From: Peronospora farinosa
Taxonomy: Eukaryota > Oomycota > Peronosporomycetes > Peronosporales > Peronosporaceae
DNA: 64,000 nt
Assembly: GCA_947646735.1 (NCBI GenBank)
Contig: CANTFK010000186.1
Span: forward strand, 83,713 to 147,712
Direction: 5' to 3'
Shown here one piece after another: positions 45,021 to 57,300 of this stretch. The translations under genes were made by a program, and so were the position numbers. Numbering within the stretch: position 1 is the stretch's first letter; each line of letters opens with the position of its first letter. The notes below the pieces were generated by a model. It made no database searches. It saw only the letters and a program-made list of their open reading frames with translations, and was not told the origin of the DNA.

Positions 45021-45121
45021 TTTACACGACACGGTATCGGGGTACCCCCTCGTGAGTCGGCAGTCCGGCGCTGTGTGTGTTTGTGGTTCTCCTACGTTGT
45101 TTGAAAATCCACTACACCACA
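45021..45121 (-). repeat. TGTGGTG terminal-repeat family, member 3
   Basis: On the minus strand it starts TGTGGTGTAGTGG at 45121 and reaches the CGGACTGCCGACT core and a ggggtacccc block near 45050. It abuts the end of inverted-repeat arm B. Confidence 0.65.
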
Positions 45122-45892
45122 AAAATTCAAGCTATCAGGAGCTCGTCTTTCCGTTAGTTGTCCATGCGTCACCGTTTTGTGATTTGCTGTTCCTGCTCCG
45201 CATCCCTCGCTCGGGACGGTAGCAGCGCCGCACCTGTCGGTCCCGGTGGAATATTGCAAGTATCAGATGAATCTTGCGACGACAGCCCCGCCACGACTTG
45301 AGTACATGGCGGCAGATTTTCATGCGGTAGACCTTGCTTCGACCGTGGGTTCCCGGTCGTCTCTTGCGTTTGAGAGTGGACCGCGAAATCTTGGAGCGTC
45401 ATCTGTCTATCTCTCGACGGTTCCTTTACGTTAGTCGTGGGAGGTAATATAACCTTTGCCGGGACTATTCCAACGAGCCTCCCTAAACGTTTATAAAGCT
45501 TTTTTAACGTTGTCGCGATGCCGTCGAAACCTAGATAAAGAAAGTCGTATGGCTCAAACCTTCTCACGACCACGCTTGTCTTTTTAAGGAGGGTGAATAC
45601 GGCGGTGATCGCGTCTGTTACCGTCGGCGACATTGGCAAGGTCGACACCAGTCCACTGAGCTGTCCAAGAAGCTGGATCTCTAGGGTCTATGTGACGGGG
45701 TCGCTCCTTCAAAATACATCAAGTTTGCGTCGATGGTATGCTCTCGTTACATCAGCGTCCGACCAGGTTGACGGTCCTGACTTCTCGGGGCCTACCGACC
45801 TGTCGTTACCTGGCGCCTTCATCCTGAACCTTTTTGGATAGGACTGTGCGATCTTTGTGTTTTGTTGTTTCGGGAACCTCTCGGTTATCACC
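45122..45892 (-). repeat. Arm B of the 770-bp inverted repeat
   Basis: Reverse-complement partner of 33604-34371. The minus-strand frame at 45169-45648 starts like that of arm A and stays open for 160 residues, diverging only near its end. The arm is flanked on both sides by TGTGGTG-type ends pointing outward, at 45121 and 45907. Confidence 0.7.
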
Positions 45893-45906
45893 ATCGGCTG
45901 ATGGTC

Positions 45907-46246
45907 TGCGGTGGAGTGAATTTATGAAACTGTATGATAAAACTCCAAAACACTTTCTGTGTTGAACTGCCGACTGTCGGAGTGGTACCCCAATGCCGCG
46001 AATGGACCTTCTATCACCCTGTGTTCCCGTCGGCTGGCGGATCGCACTCCTCGAAAACTTGGGTGAGAATGGAGATGTATGTCTTGAAGAGGTAGACCTG
46101 GGGGGGGCCTCGAGTGGATATGCCACTTGGTGGGTCGATCGGTGGCCACTCGATCGGTCTAGACGAGAGTGGACTTGTGGTGAAGTGCTTTTAGAAATAC
46201 GGGGAACCCTAGCACTTTCTCATAGTTCGAAAAGCACTCCACCACA
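45907..46246 (+). repeat. TGTGGTG-family element, member 4
   Basis: Starts TGCGGTGGAGTG at 45907 and contains the CTGCCGACTGTCGG core and a ggtacccc block. It ends CACTCCACCACA at 46246, giving a 340-base unit with 12-base inverted ends, like a small LTR or a MITE. Inside it, 46176-46246 forms a smaller inverted repeat with TGTGGTGAAGTGCTTTT at one end and AAAAGCACTCCACCACA at the other. Confidence 0.6.
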
Positions 46247-47410
46247 ACTTCAATTGACCGAAAAATAAGGGAACGTGCATTAGGGATAGGAGACCGAAGA
46301 GAAAGGGGATCAAGGGGTGAAGCAACCGTTGGCTGGTAAATATTTGTAGGACCGACAAAAGGGAGATCATTGCCAGGGTACCGGTTTAACGGTACTAAAA
46401 GGAGTCGACCGCGGTCCCTCATTGGTAGACCTCGGTCTCTCGTCGGTAAACCTCGAGGGGTTGACCACGGTCCTTTGAGGTTGAGCTACTCCTGGCCAGT
46501 CAACACAAGGAATCAGGACATTAGGCAAGTATCAATTAAGAAGTTAAAGGAAAGGATTATATTAAATACTACTCAATTTGCGATCTACGTGGTACGACTT
46601 CGTCGCACTTTTTCAAATCTACCCGCCTGTTCCGGGGAAAAGATACACTTTGGCCCCCGTTGGAGACAGTCGTATGTATGGCTGGACTCAAGAGCGAACA
46701 TAACCCCAGGAAGTATTTTGGACTGTGGGTTCGTACTCCCTCCCCAAAGATCTGCTATCTGTAGCGGCCTCCCTCACTTAACGGTTCGGGAGCAAAGTAA
46801 AGGTCAAATGGTTAACACTCCTAAGACAAACAAGGAAAAGGCCAAGGGCGACAAGATCCCTGAAGTATTTGGTTATAAGTTTGTAGAGCAGATTGCGCAT
46901 TTTGAGGGAAGCATCAAAGGCTGTACGTCACAGATATTCATGATCTAGAGAAGCTGGAGCATCTTCATGACTCAAACGCGGTACACAAAACAGCAAGAAG
47001 CGAAATTAAACTGCATCGACATTAGACGGATGCGATGATGGCTTCCACGATGGAGTGCAGAGTACGATACACTATTATCAGCCAGCAGGCAGCAGATGAT
47101 GAGCGTCCATCGCTTGGGGACACTGTTACAAATTATCGCGCGAGCCAAATTTTCCATCCCTAAGTTAGTCTGACGCCGATATGCCATTTTTCCGATGCTA
47201 AGCTGTCGGTCTGCAACGACAATACCATGACAAAAAATGCCGAGCTAATTAAATGCAGCAGACTAAACTTTCATCGCCTGTTCATCACTTTTATTATGCA
47301 GTGCATAGCTATCGTTCTGGTAGTCGTGAGCAAAGCACCCGGTCTACATCTGCAACTTCAGCAACAGATTAGCTGCGTGTTCGGTCTACATCTGCAACTT
47401 TATCTACAGA
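46247..47410. other. Repeat-to-gene border, no convincing gene
   Basis: About 1.2 kb. A plus-strand frame at 46370-46948 is open for 192 codons but starts with TTG, and its composition is not convincing. A short direct repeat (GGTCTACATCTGCAACTT and variant, near 47340 and 47385) precedes the P5CR-like gene end. Nothing else could be assigned. Confidence 0.45.
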
Positions 47411-48298
47411 TTAGCTGCGTGTTGGGCGTGGGACTGGGTCAGTTCCCGACAGACGCTTGAAGATGGCGTCCATCTGGTCCGCCACGAGTTCGTAGCCGCC
47501 GTTGCCTTGCAACGCGCAGTGCACCTGCTCATTCAGTCCGCCAGAAGTAGCTGCCTCATCGGCCATTTCGCCAAATCTCTCAGTAGACTCAGCTCCAGCC
47601 GTTGCCAGCGAATGGAAGAAGGACGCAATATAGTCACGAGAAGCTTGGTCACCTGTCAAAAAGTACGTGACTTGATCAGCAGTGAACGTAAAGCAATGTT
47701 ACACATAAGCCAGCCACATACCGACGCCGTTGTTGACACACCATTGCTGTGTCGTGTCGCACGTGGCGTAGAAGAACGAGATGAGTGCTGTAACACATGT
47801 GAGCTTTGTAATCTCATCCTCCTGCATCACCATGACAGGCGTGCCAATCTGAGCAAACAGGTCGCGCGCAAAGGCATTGTCCGGATAAGCTAAGACAGGA
47901 CCGGTGCGCTTGGCCGCGACGGGCAGCGGCACCGAACGCACGACACTTTCCGTGGGCAGCTTGACAAGCTGCAGCAACTCATCGTATGGGATTGTAGCCA
48001 TCATAGACACCACTTTCTTGCCAATAAACGAAAGCTTGGGCAGTTCCTCACGAGCTACGGTTGGGAGTAAACCGATGAAGATCACATCGCTCTTTTCCAC
48101 GATCTCATGGTTGGACGCACTGAAGCTCACACGGTCTGGAAATTTGGTCACGAGCGCCTCTGCTTTGGCCTTGGTACGCGCTGAAATGTATGCATGCTTG
48201 GGCTGCCAGCCGTTGGCGCTGCAGAAGCCCGTGAAGACAGCCGACCCGATCTTGCCTGTTCCGAGCAGGCCCAGTGTTGTGTCAGACGAGGGAGCCAT
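47411..48298 (-). CDS. Pyrroline-5-carboxylate reductase-like protein
   Basis: Two exons, 47722-48298 and 47411-47652, joined by a 69-bp GT-AG intron, give 272 residues, the usual length of the ProC family. The N-terminus has the dinucleotide-binding motif GLLGTGKIGSAV at about 9-20, and a PLPVAAKRTGP-like stretch follows the central fold. The C-terminal half, with DEAATSGGLNEQ, matches the ProC dimerisation domain, where a Thr/Ser-Pro-Gly-Gly turn is typical. ProC enzymes reduce pyrroline-5-carboxylate to proline with NAD(P)H. Several motif positions differ from canonical ProC (for example SVPLPVA in place of the usual MPN), so a related reductase with another substrate is possible. Confidence 0.72.
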
Positions 48299-48757
48299 GA
48301 TTTGGATTCACTTTAGACGTATAGAATCATTTCCATCGTTAGAAATGCATTATATCACTATCTAAAGAGAATCGCTATCTGGAGGTGGCTGACATGGTAC
48401 CGACTGCGTTCCGAGCCCATCCTCTGCTCAAAAAGTGGCCATATGTATGTAAAACATTACTACAGCCGACAAGTGTCTTTTTTATAGTCATCATGGTGCA
48501 TTTTATGAAATGTTAGGCAACAAAGTAGATTGCAAGCAGCAACATTGATGTACGCAATTTACAGCTTGTGTGCGAGAAGTTATGTCTAACGAGAGGATAT
48601 CCTTTTTTGTATAATATTACGGAGGTTATACTCGACAGACAGGTTAGCGGACAACTCAGTTTGAGCTTCGGTTTGATGCTAGCTGTGTACGAGCTTTTGG
48701 TTCGCACGCCCTGACACATCACATCTCGACCCTTCTCGTACATACACTCAGGTAGTT
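48299..48757. other. Intergenic region
   Basis: 459 bp between the P5CR-like start and the kinase stop. It contains the reductase promoter and the kinase 3' end. No further feature seen. Confidence 0.5.
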
Positions 48758-50957
48758 TTAAATCCGGTCAAGTCGCAGAGGTACCGAGCTATCGGTGGAC
48801 CTGTTCAGAATTTCCAACACGTCCTTGAAGCTCGGTCGTTGCTCAGGGGTACTTCCCCAACACAGCGTCATAAGCTTCTTGAACAGGGGCGGACACTTCT
48901 CAGGAACTGTTGGTCGTAGGTTGTTGTTAAGCACACCGAGCGCTGCCTGAATCTGCGTAAGACCTTCGTACGGGCACTGCCGTGTGACGGTCTCCCAGAC
49001 TACGACGCCGTATGAGAACACATCTGCCTTTTCCGTGTACTTTTCAGCAGCTAACACCTCGGGTGCCATCCACTGCGTTGTCCCACAATTCCCCGTCATC
49101 GTCTGAAAGTGCGCACGAACACGCGCTAAACCAAAATCGGAGATCTTGAGACCGTATGATGAATCAATCAGCAAATTAGGACTCTTTAAATCGCGATGTA
49201 AGATCGGTGGTTGGAACGAGTGCAAGTAGTTCATACCAAGTGCGGTGTCACGCGCGAAACTACCATTCAGAATAAGATGAAGTAGTTAGTTGATTCCATG
49301 AGACATGAAATGAAGTGGCATCGGCTATATACCAACGACCAAAAAACGCAAGCTGCACAATTACACAGCTATCGTACCCATACCGCTTGCCCATATCAAT
49401 AACAACATCTTGACGGAGAACGTTCCAGAGCGAGCCGCGAGGCAAGTATTCGATCACGAGGCAGCGTGTTGGTGGCTCCAGACATGCACCCATCAGCAAG
49501 CATATGTTAGGGTGTCTATGCATACGCCAACAGTTAGACATCATATTCAGTTCAAGCGCGTTGATTGTCAAACACCGGAAGCAACACTACCTTAGAATAC
49601 TCATGATCTGCACTTCGGCCTCAAACTCTCCAAGTATGTCAGCCGTCAAGTGCTGGCAAACCAAAATTTTCACGGCCACTGCAGTCCCCCGCCATTTAGC
49701 CCGATGCACAGTCCCGAATGCGCCTTGACCAATCATCTCTTCAATTTGCAGCTCCTCGAAGTCTACATGCAAACTGTCATTTTTGGCCTTCGACAATTTC
49801 GGTCTCTTTCTTCGTGTATTGCCACAAACATCTGCAACACCTCCATTCACTGCACCTCCTGCACCAGCTGCTCCGCTAAGTCTTGCACCTGGTTGTGCTT
49901 GTGCCTCGCTATTTCCCGCGTTTTGTTCTGCTTGTGTTTCATCTGCTACAAGCTCTGCAGTAAATGTAGCATCAACCTCATCGACCAAAGGGGTCGCCGA
50001 AGTTTTCACATACATTGGCGAGTGCAGAAACAATGGGATCCGTGCCTTGCGCGCGACCTGGAGCTGCATTTGAGCTGGCGGAGCCACGTCCCGTACAAAA
50101 TGCCGCTCAATGTTCGTATTCAGTGTCTTTGCGTCAGAAGACGCATCTGCTATGTCAGACGATTCCAGCAAATCTCCGCCGCGGTATAGCTCTCCAATCT
50201 GGATCGGCTTGAGTACTCGCTCTGACGTTGCAATATGAAGCAAATGGTCTTGAGGTCGATGGCTTTCCAGGTCGTAAAATCCATCACTCTCAGCTTCAAA
50301 CGATACACTTTCCAACGAGTTATTCGCATATCGAGGTGGCGACAGGAAACCCATCTCTTCATCATAATCGTCAAACGTGATCCGATGTTGATTTCGTCCA
50401 GAGTCCTGCGGTTGTTCCTGCTGACTAAACTCATCGTAGGCAGCTCCTTCATATATGGTAGTCGGCAGCTGGTCCATAGCAAGTTCTCCGTCTACTGCAT
50501 TGCTCTTAACTTCGTTACTGGATGAAGCTGTGGTAGTTGCTGTAGCGCTGTGTGTCCGTCTCCGCATAGGTTGCAAGCTCTGGGGAAGATAATTAGCTCC
50601 AGATGCGGCCGTGGCATCGACGCCAGCGGTTGCTACCGTCGAGGACGTCGTTTGTCTGCTCTGTGTGAATCCTACGTACCCATGATGGGGTTGCAGCAGT
50701 TGCTGCTGTGTCTTTTCAACCTGTTGAATCTGTTGTCGCCCTTGTCCACGTTTCTGTTGCTGAGTCTGCAATCTATTGGTAGGAGACGTCCGATTCAGGA
50801 AAGGCATGGTATCGTCTCCTCCATCTACAGGACTACTCTTGTGGTCCAAAATCTCCTCGTCACTCCATGGCTGCTCACGAATAAACTTGAGATACATGGC
50901 AATAGCCAGTACTAGAAAGCACAGTGAACCAGACAGCACGGGGTCCATTTCAAACAT
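48758..50957 (-). CDS. Raf-like TKL protein kinase with N-terminal membrane segment
   Basis: Three exons, 49591-50957, 49378-49515 and 48758-49259, with introns of 75 and 118 bp, give 668 residues. Residues 8-25 form one hydrophobic membrane segment right after a short N-terminus, followed by a long Gln/Ser/Thr-rich region of about 370 residues. The kinase domain has the glycine loop GQGAFG (410-415), Lys430 in VAVK, HRDLKSPN with HRD at 523-525, DFG at 543-545 and the TQWMAPEV element. The LRHPNICLLMGACLEPP and MAPEVL motifs mark it as tyrosine-kinase-like, Raf/CTR1-type. All catalytic residues are present, so it should be an active Ser/Thr kinase with the domain in the cytosol. There is no ligand-binding ectodomain, so the trigger is unknown. 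Confidence 0.88.
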
Positions 50958-51236
50958 TTTGTATTGATAGAAAAAGATCGCTCCAAAGCTTCAAGCTAAC
51001 GCGTTACGTAAAACTTCGCTGGCTGAGTGAGCTCAGCTGAAGGCTGAGGACGTTGCAGTCTTCAGCGCCGTGATAAAATCCTTGGAATTACCTCACACTC
51101 GGCAAGTTACTGCTCTCTCGAAGTGACGCTGCGTCACTAAATGAGTGCTTCTCCCTTTGTAAATTCGTGTTAGCTACACCACGTACAACTTGGGTTTATT
51201 TAAGCAGCACAACAGGATGGCTACACTTTTGTTCGT

Positions 51237-54184
51237 CTACAAGCCGTCATCAGTCTTGGCACCAGGCAACTCAAGCGATAGAATGTGGTGTAGTGCAGCC
51301 TCAAACGTTGCGAGGTAATAGCCAGATTCATTACGTCGCTTTTCGGGATCGCACAGACGGTTTAATAGCACTTGGGTCAGGATCGGGGCTTTCAGCTCAC
51401 TGTGGACGATCACATATATAAAAATGGGCAAAAAGTCGTCTCCACTCAGCACGTCTTCCTCTTGCATCTTGGTAGACGCTTCACTTTCCTTAGCTTCCGT
51501 TACGACCTTCTGATCTTCTTTGCATGTATCGGGGAGAGCATTGGCTTCATCCCCAACGGTCAAGCCCCGGGAAAATCTGTTGGAACTGCTGTTTGTGGGC
51601 GACAGCATCCGGATCACCGGCGAGGGGATCGACTGAGGCTGCGAGAGTACGCCAGCTATTGGTGTCGATTTTCGACGTCCATGATGCGGAGTCTCGCTCA
51701 GGTGCATTGTGTGTTCAGCTTTGTAAAGCAAGTGGATCTGGTGTGCTGTGGCGACCAATTTACGCATCTTATCCTGCGGCAGAAAAGCTCTGTCTACCTC
51801 CTTAATGACATCCACCACTGACCGCCAACTGCTCAACGAAATTTTATCCACCGGGATACCGAAGTAGCTCTGCGGTTTGCCTTTTAGCTGGTATACGCGC
51901 TGGCGAAATTGTTGCTCTTCATGCTGCACATGCCCGCGCAGGTACTGTGTCAAGTCATACATTAATGGCACGCATATGCGATCTTCCAGCTCATGCCGGA
52001 TAGCATCCGACAGAAGTTGCTGCATTTGGTCCTGTCTACTTACAGCATCCGTTGTCATTAAATTCATTAAAGACCTGGGTCGCCGATGCGCTGGATTGCT
52101 GGTGCTACTCGCAAGAATTTGTTTCATCAAACGCTGAACAATAAGTTCCATCTCCTCAAACCGATGCTCAAGCATGTACTCCTGTACACCGTCCAAGATG
52201 TCGCCAATTTCGTCCAGAAGACTCTTCCCAGAGCTAATTACATTCTGCTTCATTTTTGTGAGAAACTTTTGGCAAGCCTTTCCTTCAGGAGACGTCAGAT
52301 CGTTCACGGTGTGGTATACAAACACGCGAAGCTCGCGAGAGATAGGCTGGGTCTGATTGCGCTCAAGGATACCCACGTGCGGTACTTCCAAAAACTGTTG
52401 CAATTGCTTGAGAGCTACACCATGCAAAAAGGTGAGAGGCGATGGAGCCACAAGTGCTGCTGTAATACGCAAAAAACTCTCCAGTACAGGTGCACGATCA
52501 TATGCAAGCTGATTTTGCGAGTTGCGGCCATAGCCACGACGTGTTGGGAATACACATTCATCTACCTGCCGAGATAAACGGCTCAACTGTACAAAACGCA
52601 CAAAAGATCAGCGAAAAATTTATATTACATGATGCGCTTACTTGTGGCGAGCACGTACTTTGCGGTGAAGTTTATGGAGTTCGCGGAAACGCTTCCGCGT
52701 AAACCAGACTACACCACTTTCCACATCTACAACACGAACAATATACTCCTGGCAAACCCCAGTCAGACAGGAGCTATCGTAAGTCACCATGCACGCGGGT
52801 CAAGAGTTTACAAAAACTGGTACGCACCATGTGACCACTGTTTCGGGCAGGCTTGCTTTCTTCGCGGAAGATTCGAATGCACAGTGCCTGACGAATTCCT
52901 GATACAAGTCACGAAATGTTAGTCCTTGCTGTTCCGATCTAGCTGCCAAGTTCTTCCACTTGCCTTTCGCTTTGAGGATGAGCAAGTGCCACTCGTGGTC
53001 TGAGATCTTGCCATTCATATTCATTGTCATGTCCATCAACTGCAGACGTTCAACAATAACGCGTAAGTTTCGCACATCACCACCTAATTAACTCATCCTC
53101 ATAGATGGATCCATGACGCACCATCTTGGTGGGCTGAATCCTGGACAAAATCATAGAGCGCAGGAAGTCAAGTTCCTGACTCGATATGACACCGCTGCGA
53201 TAAATCTCGCTCGCCTTCGACAGAAGCTCAAACACAAGATGCGGTTCGCGATGGCGAATGCGCTCTTCCGCCTCTGACAAATTAAGTTTGCTCTTCTTAA
53301 TAACGTCAATGTGCGCAATGGCAAAGATACTAGACCGTTCTTTGCGCAGCTCCATCGGGAGAAATTTTTGGTTCATCGAGTCCGCGACGATCTTTTGGTT
53401 AGCACGCATAGCTGCATCATCAAGCACAGGGGTGACAACCTCGTCTGTCGATGTGCTGTCATCATTGAACTCCTTTCCATAGAGCGTGCCATCATCCTCT
53501 GCCAACGTGCTGTTCGACCTGTCCGACCGATTCTCCACCATAGCATCCGACGTTTCGACCGCTTCCCTCTTTTCCTCTTCTTCCTCTCCTTCCTCTTCTT
53601 CACACTCTTCATCTTCCTCTTCAGCATTTCCTTCTTCAGAAGGCGTATCCTTGGTTTCATCATCATCTGGCAACTGCATTAATCAATAACGTGTCAAATC
53701 TAGACACCATTACGTCGATTAAATCTGACCAACTCACCCTTAAAAAGTCGTCTGGCAATGGATTTTTCACGGGCCAATTACTGCACTTGCCTCTTAGTTT
53801 CTCTGCTCTTGTCGTCGCATGTTCCGTTTGCTCCATGTTCAAAACCACTGCAATTGTGTCCTCCATAATAAATCCATTGGCTTCCAGTACAACCTGCAAT
53901 GTCTCGGACTCCCACTTGGGAAAAATAGAGTGCAAGATCTCTACACCACGTGCTACTGCTGCCGGACTCGGCGTGGGTATGGGTCTGATTGGCGTAGTGG
54001 AGGACGGCGGCCCGTTCACACTCTTTTTCTTGAAAAAAATAGCCTCTAGAAGACTCTTCTTGCCATCATCGCCACCTTTCTTGAGCTTCATGAGACTGCC
54101 ACGGTCACGTCGACGTCGGGATGGAGGCGAAGGGCCGCTGTCCATCGAGCGAGGAGCTACGCCCCGAGGCTGGAGTTGAGACAT
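51237..54184 (-). CDS. CUE-PX-VPS9 domain protein, probable Rab5-type GEF
   Basis: Five exons: 53738-54184, 53122-53673, 52828-53039, 52659-52773 and 51237-52586, joined in frame across GT-AG introns of 64, 82, 54 and 72 bp; 891 residues. A CUE domain (residues about 79-118, ILHSIFPKWESETLQVVLEANG) should bind ubiquitin. An acidic Glu-rich run follows. A PX domain is assembled across two introns: the EYIVRVVDVESGVVWFTRKR core with RFRELHKLH, then FPTRRG. It should bind phosphoinositides. The C-terminal third is a VPS9 domain (LPQDKMRKLVATAHQIHLL, then DDFLPIFIYVIVHSELKAP), which loads GTP on Rab5-type GTPases. The protein most likely acts on early endosomes carrying ubiquitinated cargo. Confidence 0.88.
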
Positions 54185-54337
54185 CGAACTGCAAGGAGGA
54201 ACCGACGTGGGGGATCGACGGTATGCGATTAGGCAGTTTCTGGTAACAGGGTCACTCTAAAATGGGTCACTACAAAATGGGTCCTCATTAATGTTTAGGA
54301 CCAATTTCATCTGACATTTGCTCCCCCTCAGAGTATC
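54185..54337. promoter_or_regulatory. Short divergent promoter, VPS9 GEF and RalGAP-like genes
   Basis: Only 153 bp separate the two start codons. A CCCCCTCAG just before the plus-strand ATG could also be a splice acceptor, so the RalGAP-like gene might have an additional 5' exon. It includes two copies of an AAAATGGGTC phrase at 54260-54282. Confidence 0.4.
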
Positions 54338-57300
54338 ATGTTCTTGCAATGGATCTCAAAATGCGACCTGATGCCGGTATCTGCTGATTCGTACGTGCTC
54401 AAGGTAAGTGTCCTCTCTACATTCATGTCTTGTATAAAACTCTACACATTTTGCTAAACCCTCTTGGTCATTTTTCCACGTAGAAATTCTCCGAAAAATG
54501 TCAGCGCGGCATGTGTTCAATGGTTGTCAGTTCCCTTACCGAGACGAATGTAGACATATTGACGGTGATGCCCAGTGGTCATCATATCCGCTGGGCCATG
54601 GAGGTACTTGGCCACTCATTTGCGCTGCCTATGGAGGATTCGGACGTCATCTTGGGCTCTTTGGGCATCTACCAACGCTGGCTTGGGGTAGACGACGAGA
54701 CTAAAAGCGGGAGAGATCAGAGACCAGCCTGTATGCAGAAAGTAGAACAGACATTTATTCAGGACATGCTGGGCCAGATGACGCTGCTTTTTGAGGAGCG
54801 CACAAAAGAGGACGGGAGTGTGGAAAAGAATATGGCCACACATGTGAATTTATGCACGAAGTACTGTTTGTTTTGGATCTATAGCTTTTTGGTAGATTGG
54901 AAGGTGCTAAGTAACTTGGTGTGCTGAATATGGACAGGGTGTTAGAGACTTTTGATGCTCTGGTGAAGCTCCGAGGAGCGCAACTATCTAATTCAACGTG
55001 GAATCGGCTCATTCGACTGATTCTTGGCGCAGCGGATGGTCTGCTACATAATCTACGCAACCAACTGGGCAATCACTTGTGTGGACAGCTTGTGCGACTT
55101 TTGTTTGAAATCTATCTGCGGTCACTGCCGCAGTGTGGGCCGAGAGGTGAGCTGTGGAGTTTGCTGCAAAAGTTCTGTCGGCGCTGGATTCATCGAACGC
55201 TAGTTATCGAGCAGTGGAACGCTGTCACGCTTGGACTCACGCGGAATCTTATGCGTCGAATCCACGATCGGGACGTTACCAAAGAGATCGAGATCATTTG
55301 GGTAGACAACCGACAGCCCTCCAAGTTCGAGCTGGAGAGCCCCATGCTTGCTTATGCGTGGTACCGTCTCCTCCGCGTGATCGGCCATCCTTCTGCGATT
55401 TTTGACCCGGATGTTTACCTCGCTGCTGTGAAGGGAGTGAGTCGACTAGCCGACGAATTTGCGCGCATTGAAATGGTGCCGCGTGTGCAGTGGGAGCACC
55501 TGCTTGGCGTACTCAACCAAGCGCCGGACCGCGACAGCCCAGTGTTCCAAGGTGTTCAGAACGGGAATGCCGATTCGACCAATGACATGCCCACAACTGC
55601 TCTTCTGACCACAACGGAGCAGCCGCGAGCTCCGCCTGATGTCAACTCGATCCTACGGCTGCTGGGACCTTGGCTATTTGATGCCTGCTTGACTCGCAAA
55701 TCGCGCTTTGCAGCTGGTCGCAGTGAAGCACTGCGCTGCCTCGGTAGGCTTTTGTGCCATTACTCCAATGGCCGCTCCAAACGTATCAACTGGGCTTTCA
55801 GCGTTCGCAGTTTGATGGCTTTACAGAATGCACTGCTCGATGATGACGAACGGATTGTAGCTTCTGCAGTATACAACTGGTCGAACGTGTTCAGTTTGTA
55901 TGGAAACCATACACTACGTGGTGCCGGTGTTATTGCAGGACCATTTCACAAGGCTATTGAGTGTGTATTCCGGTACGAAACAGGAGGCTAGTCGATGATT
56001 TACTTCTATTGTAGTAATTGTGCTGTTTGTGATTGTGTAGTGCTGCGGAACGTAAGGACACTTCGTCTTCGTCATCTACAAAAGCTGATGGTCGGCGTGG
56101 TGGACATTCATTCTTTGTTCAGGATGATCAACATATTGGAGGAATCCCTATTGTGCTGCTTCGACGAGCAAGCATTGAGGCTTGCAGCTCTCTTCTCACT
56201 ATACATGCCCACGTTCCAGTACGTTTGATTATTGCAGTCGCGTTGAGTCACTGTTTTGCACAGGTAGATTAACATTTTTGCTAAAAAAAACGCGGTTGTA
56301 TTGTAGCGTGCGATGATCAAGGAAGCTGAGCAAGAGATCGTACCTCCTTCGATGGCCGGTCTTCCAGGACTGTATTCAAGCTTGCCTAAGTACACCAGTT
56401 CGAACGTTGTCGCTCTCCTGATGACTGCGATTAAAACCGAGACAGACCCTACAAACCAACAGATGATGATGTGGATCATGACGGTGGCCATTCAGCAGGA
56501 GGCTGCTTATTGGACGAACGGTTTGGCATCCAGTCGCAACTCCCAAGTACCTTTTACAATCTTGCTGATTTGTACTATCATCAGCAAGTCGCAAAAGTAT
56601 AAGCCACCAGTGCTGTTCACGGCGTTTGACTGCCTGCGCCATTTATCATTGGTTTGTGAGGAAGTTTTCTTCCACCATGCGAATTCGGTTGTCCACCTGG
56701 TCAATGCGTGTTGCGACTTCATTAGCAACAATGCGCCGATTTTGCGCTCGAGGACGGCACCGTTCTATTTGGATAGTCTCATGGCAGCAGCATATCACTG
56801 CATAATCGAATGGATAGTAGCCGTACCTTTGTTGCTAAGCAAGCAACAAGTTATCGCAAAGATTATCACAACTATCGTAGACGGTAACGAGCGGTTCCAG
56901 TCGTTGTCCCCCAATGGCACGAACATGTCCGTGCGCGAGGCTGCTGAGAAACTGGTGAACATGCTGATGAAGCATCATGTTTCGCATACCAGTCATTCTG
57001 GTTCCATCGGCCACTCATCGAATTTGGCTGAAAAGGTATGTATTAATGCATACTATGAAGATGTACTAAGTTCTGATCCTCACACGTTGTTCTCGCTTCA
57101 GTCTGTGCTTGTACAGTTCTGCGACCTGAACGACGCGACCGATATCTATCGCCATTGCCGCTTCTTCTCTGTAAACAAAAACTCTATTCTGACAGTGATC
57201 GAGAAGCCTGCGAACGAGACGCAATCAGGGGAAGCAATTCTAATTATGCGAGACTCAACTGGTCGTTATGTGTGGCGTTCAAAACCCAGGCACCATGATG

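Noticed and set aside
46370..46948. Hypothetical 192-residue protein.
   Set aside because: It starts with TTG, shows no family resemblance and lies at the edge of the repeat nest.
53040..53121. Apparent frameshift in the CUE-PX-VPS9 gene near 53077.
   Set aside because: An 82-bp intron with donor GTGCGT and acceptor CTGCAG joins the frames in phase, so no frameshift is needed.
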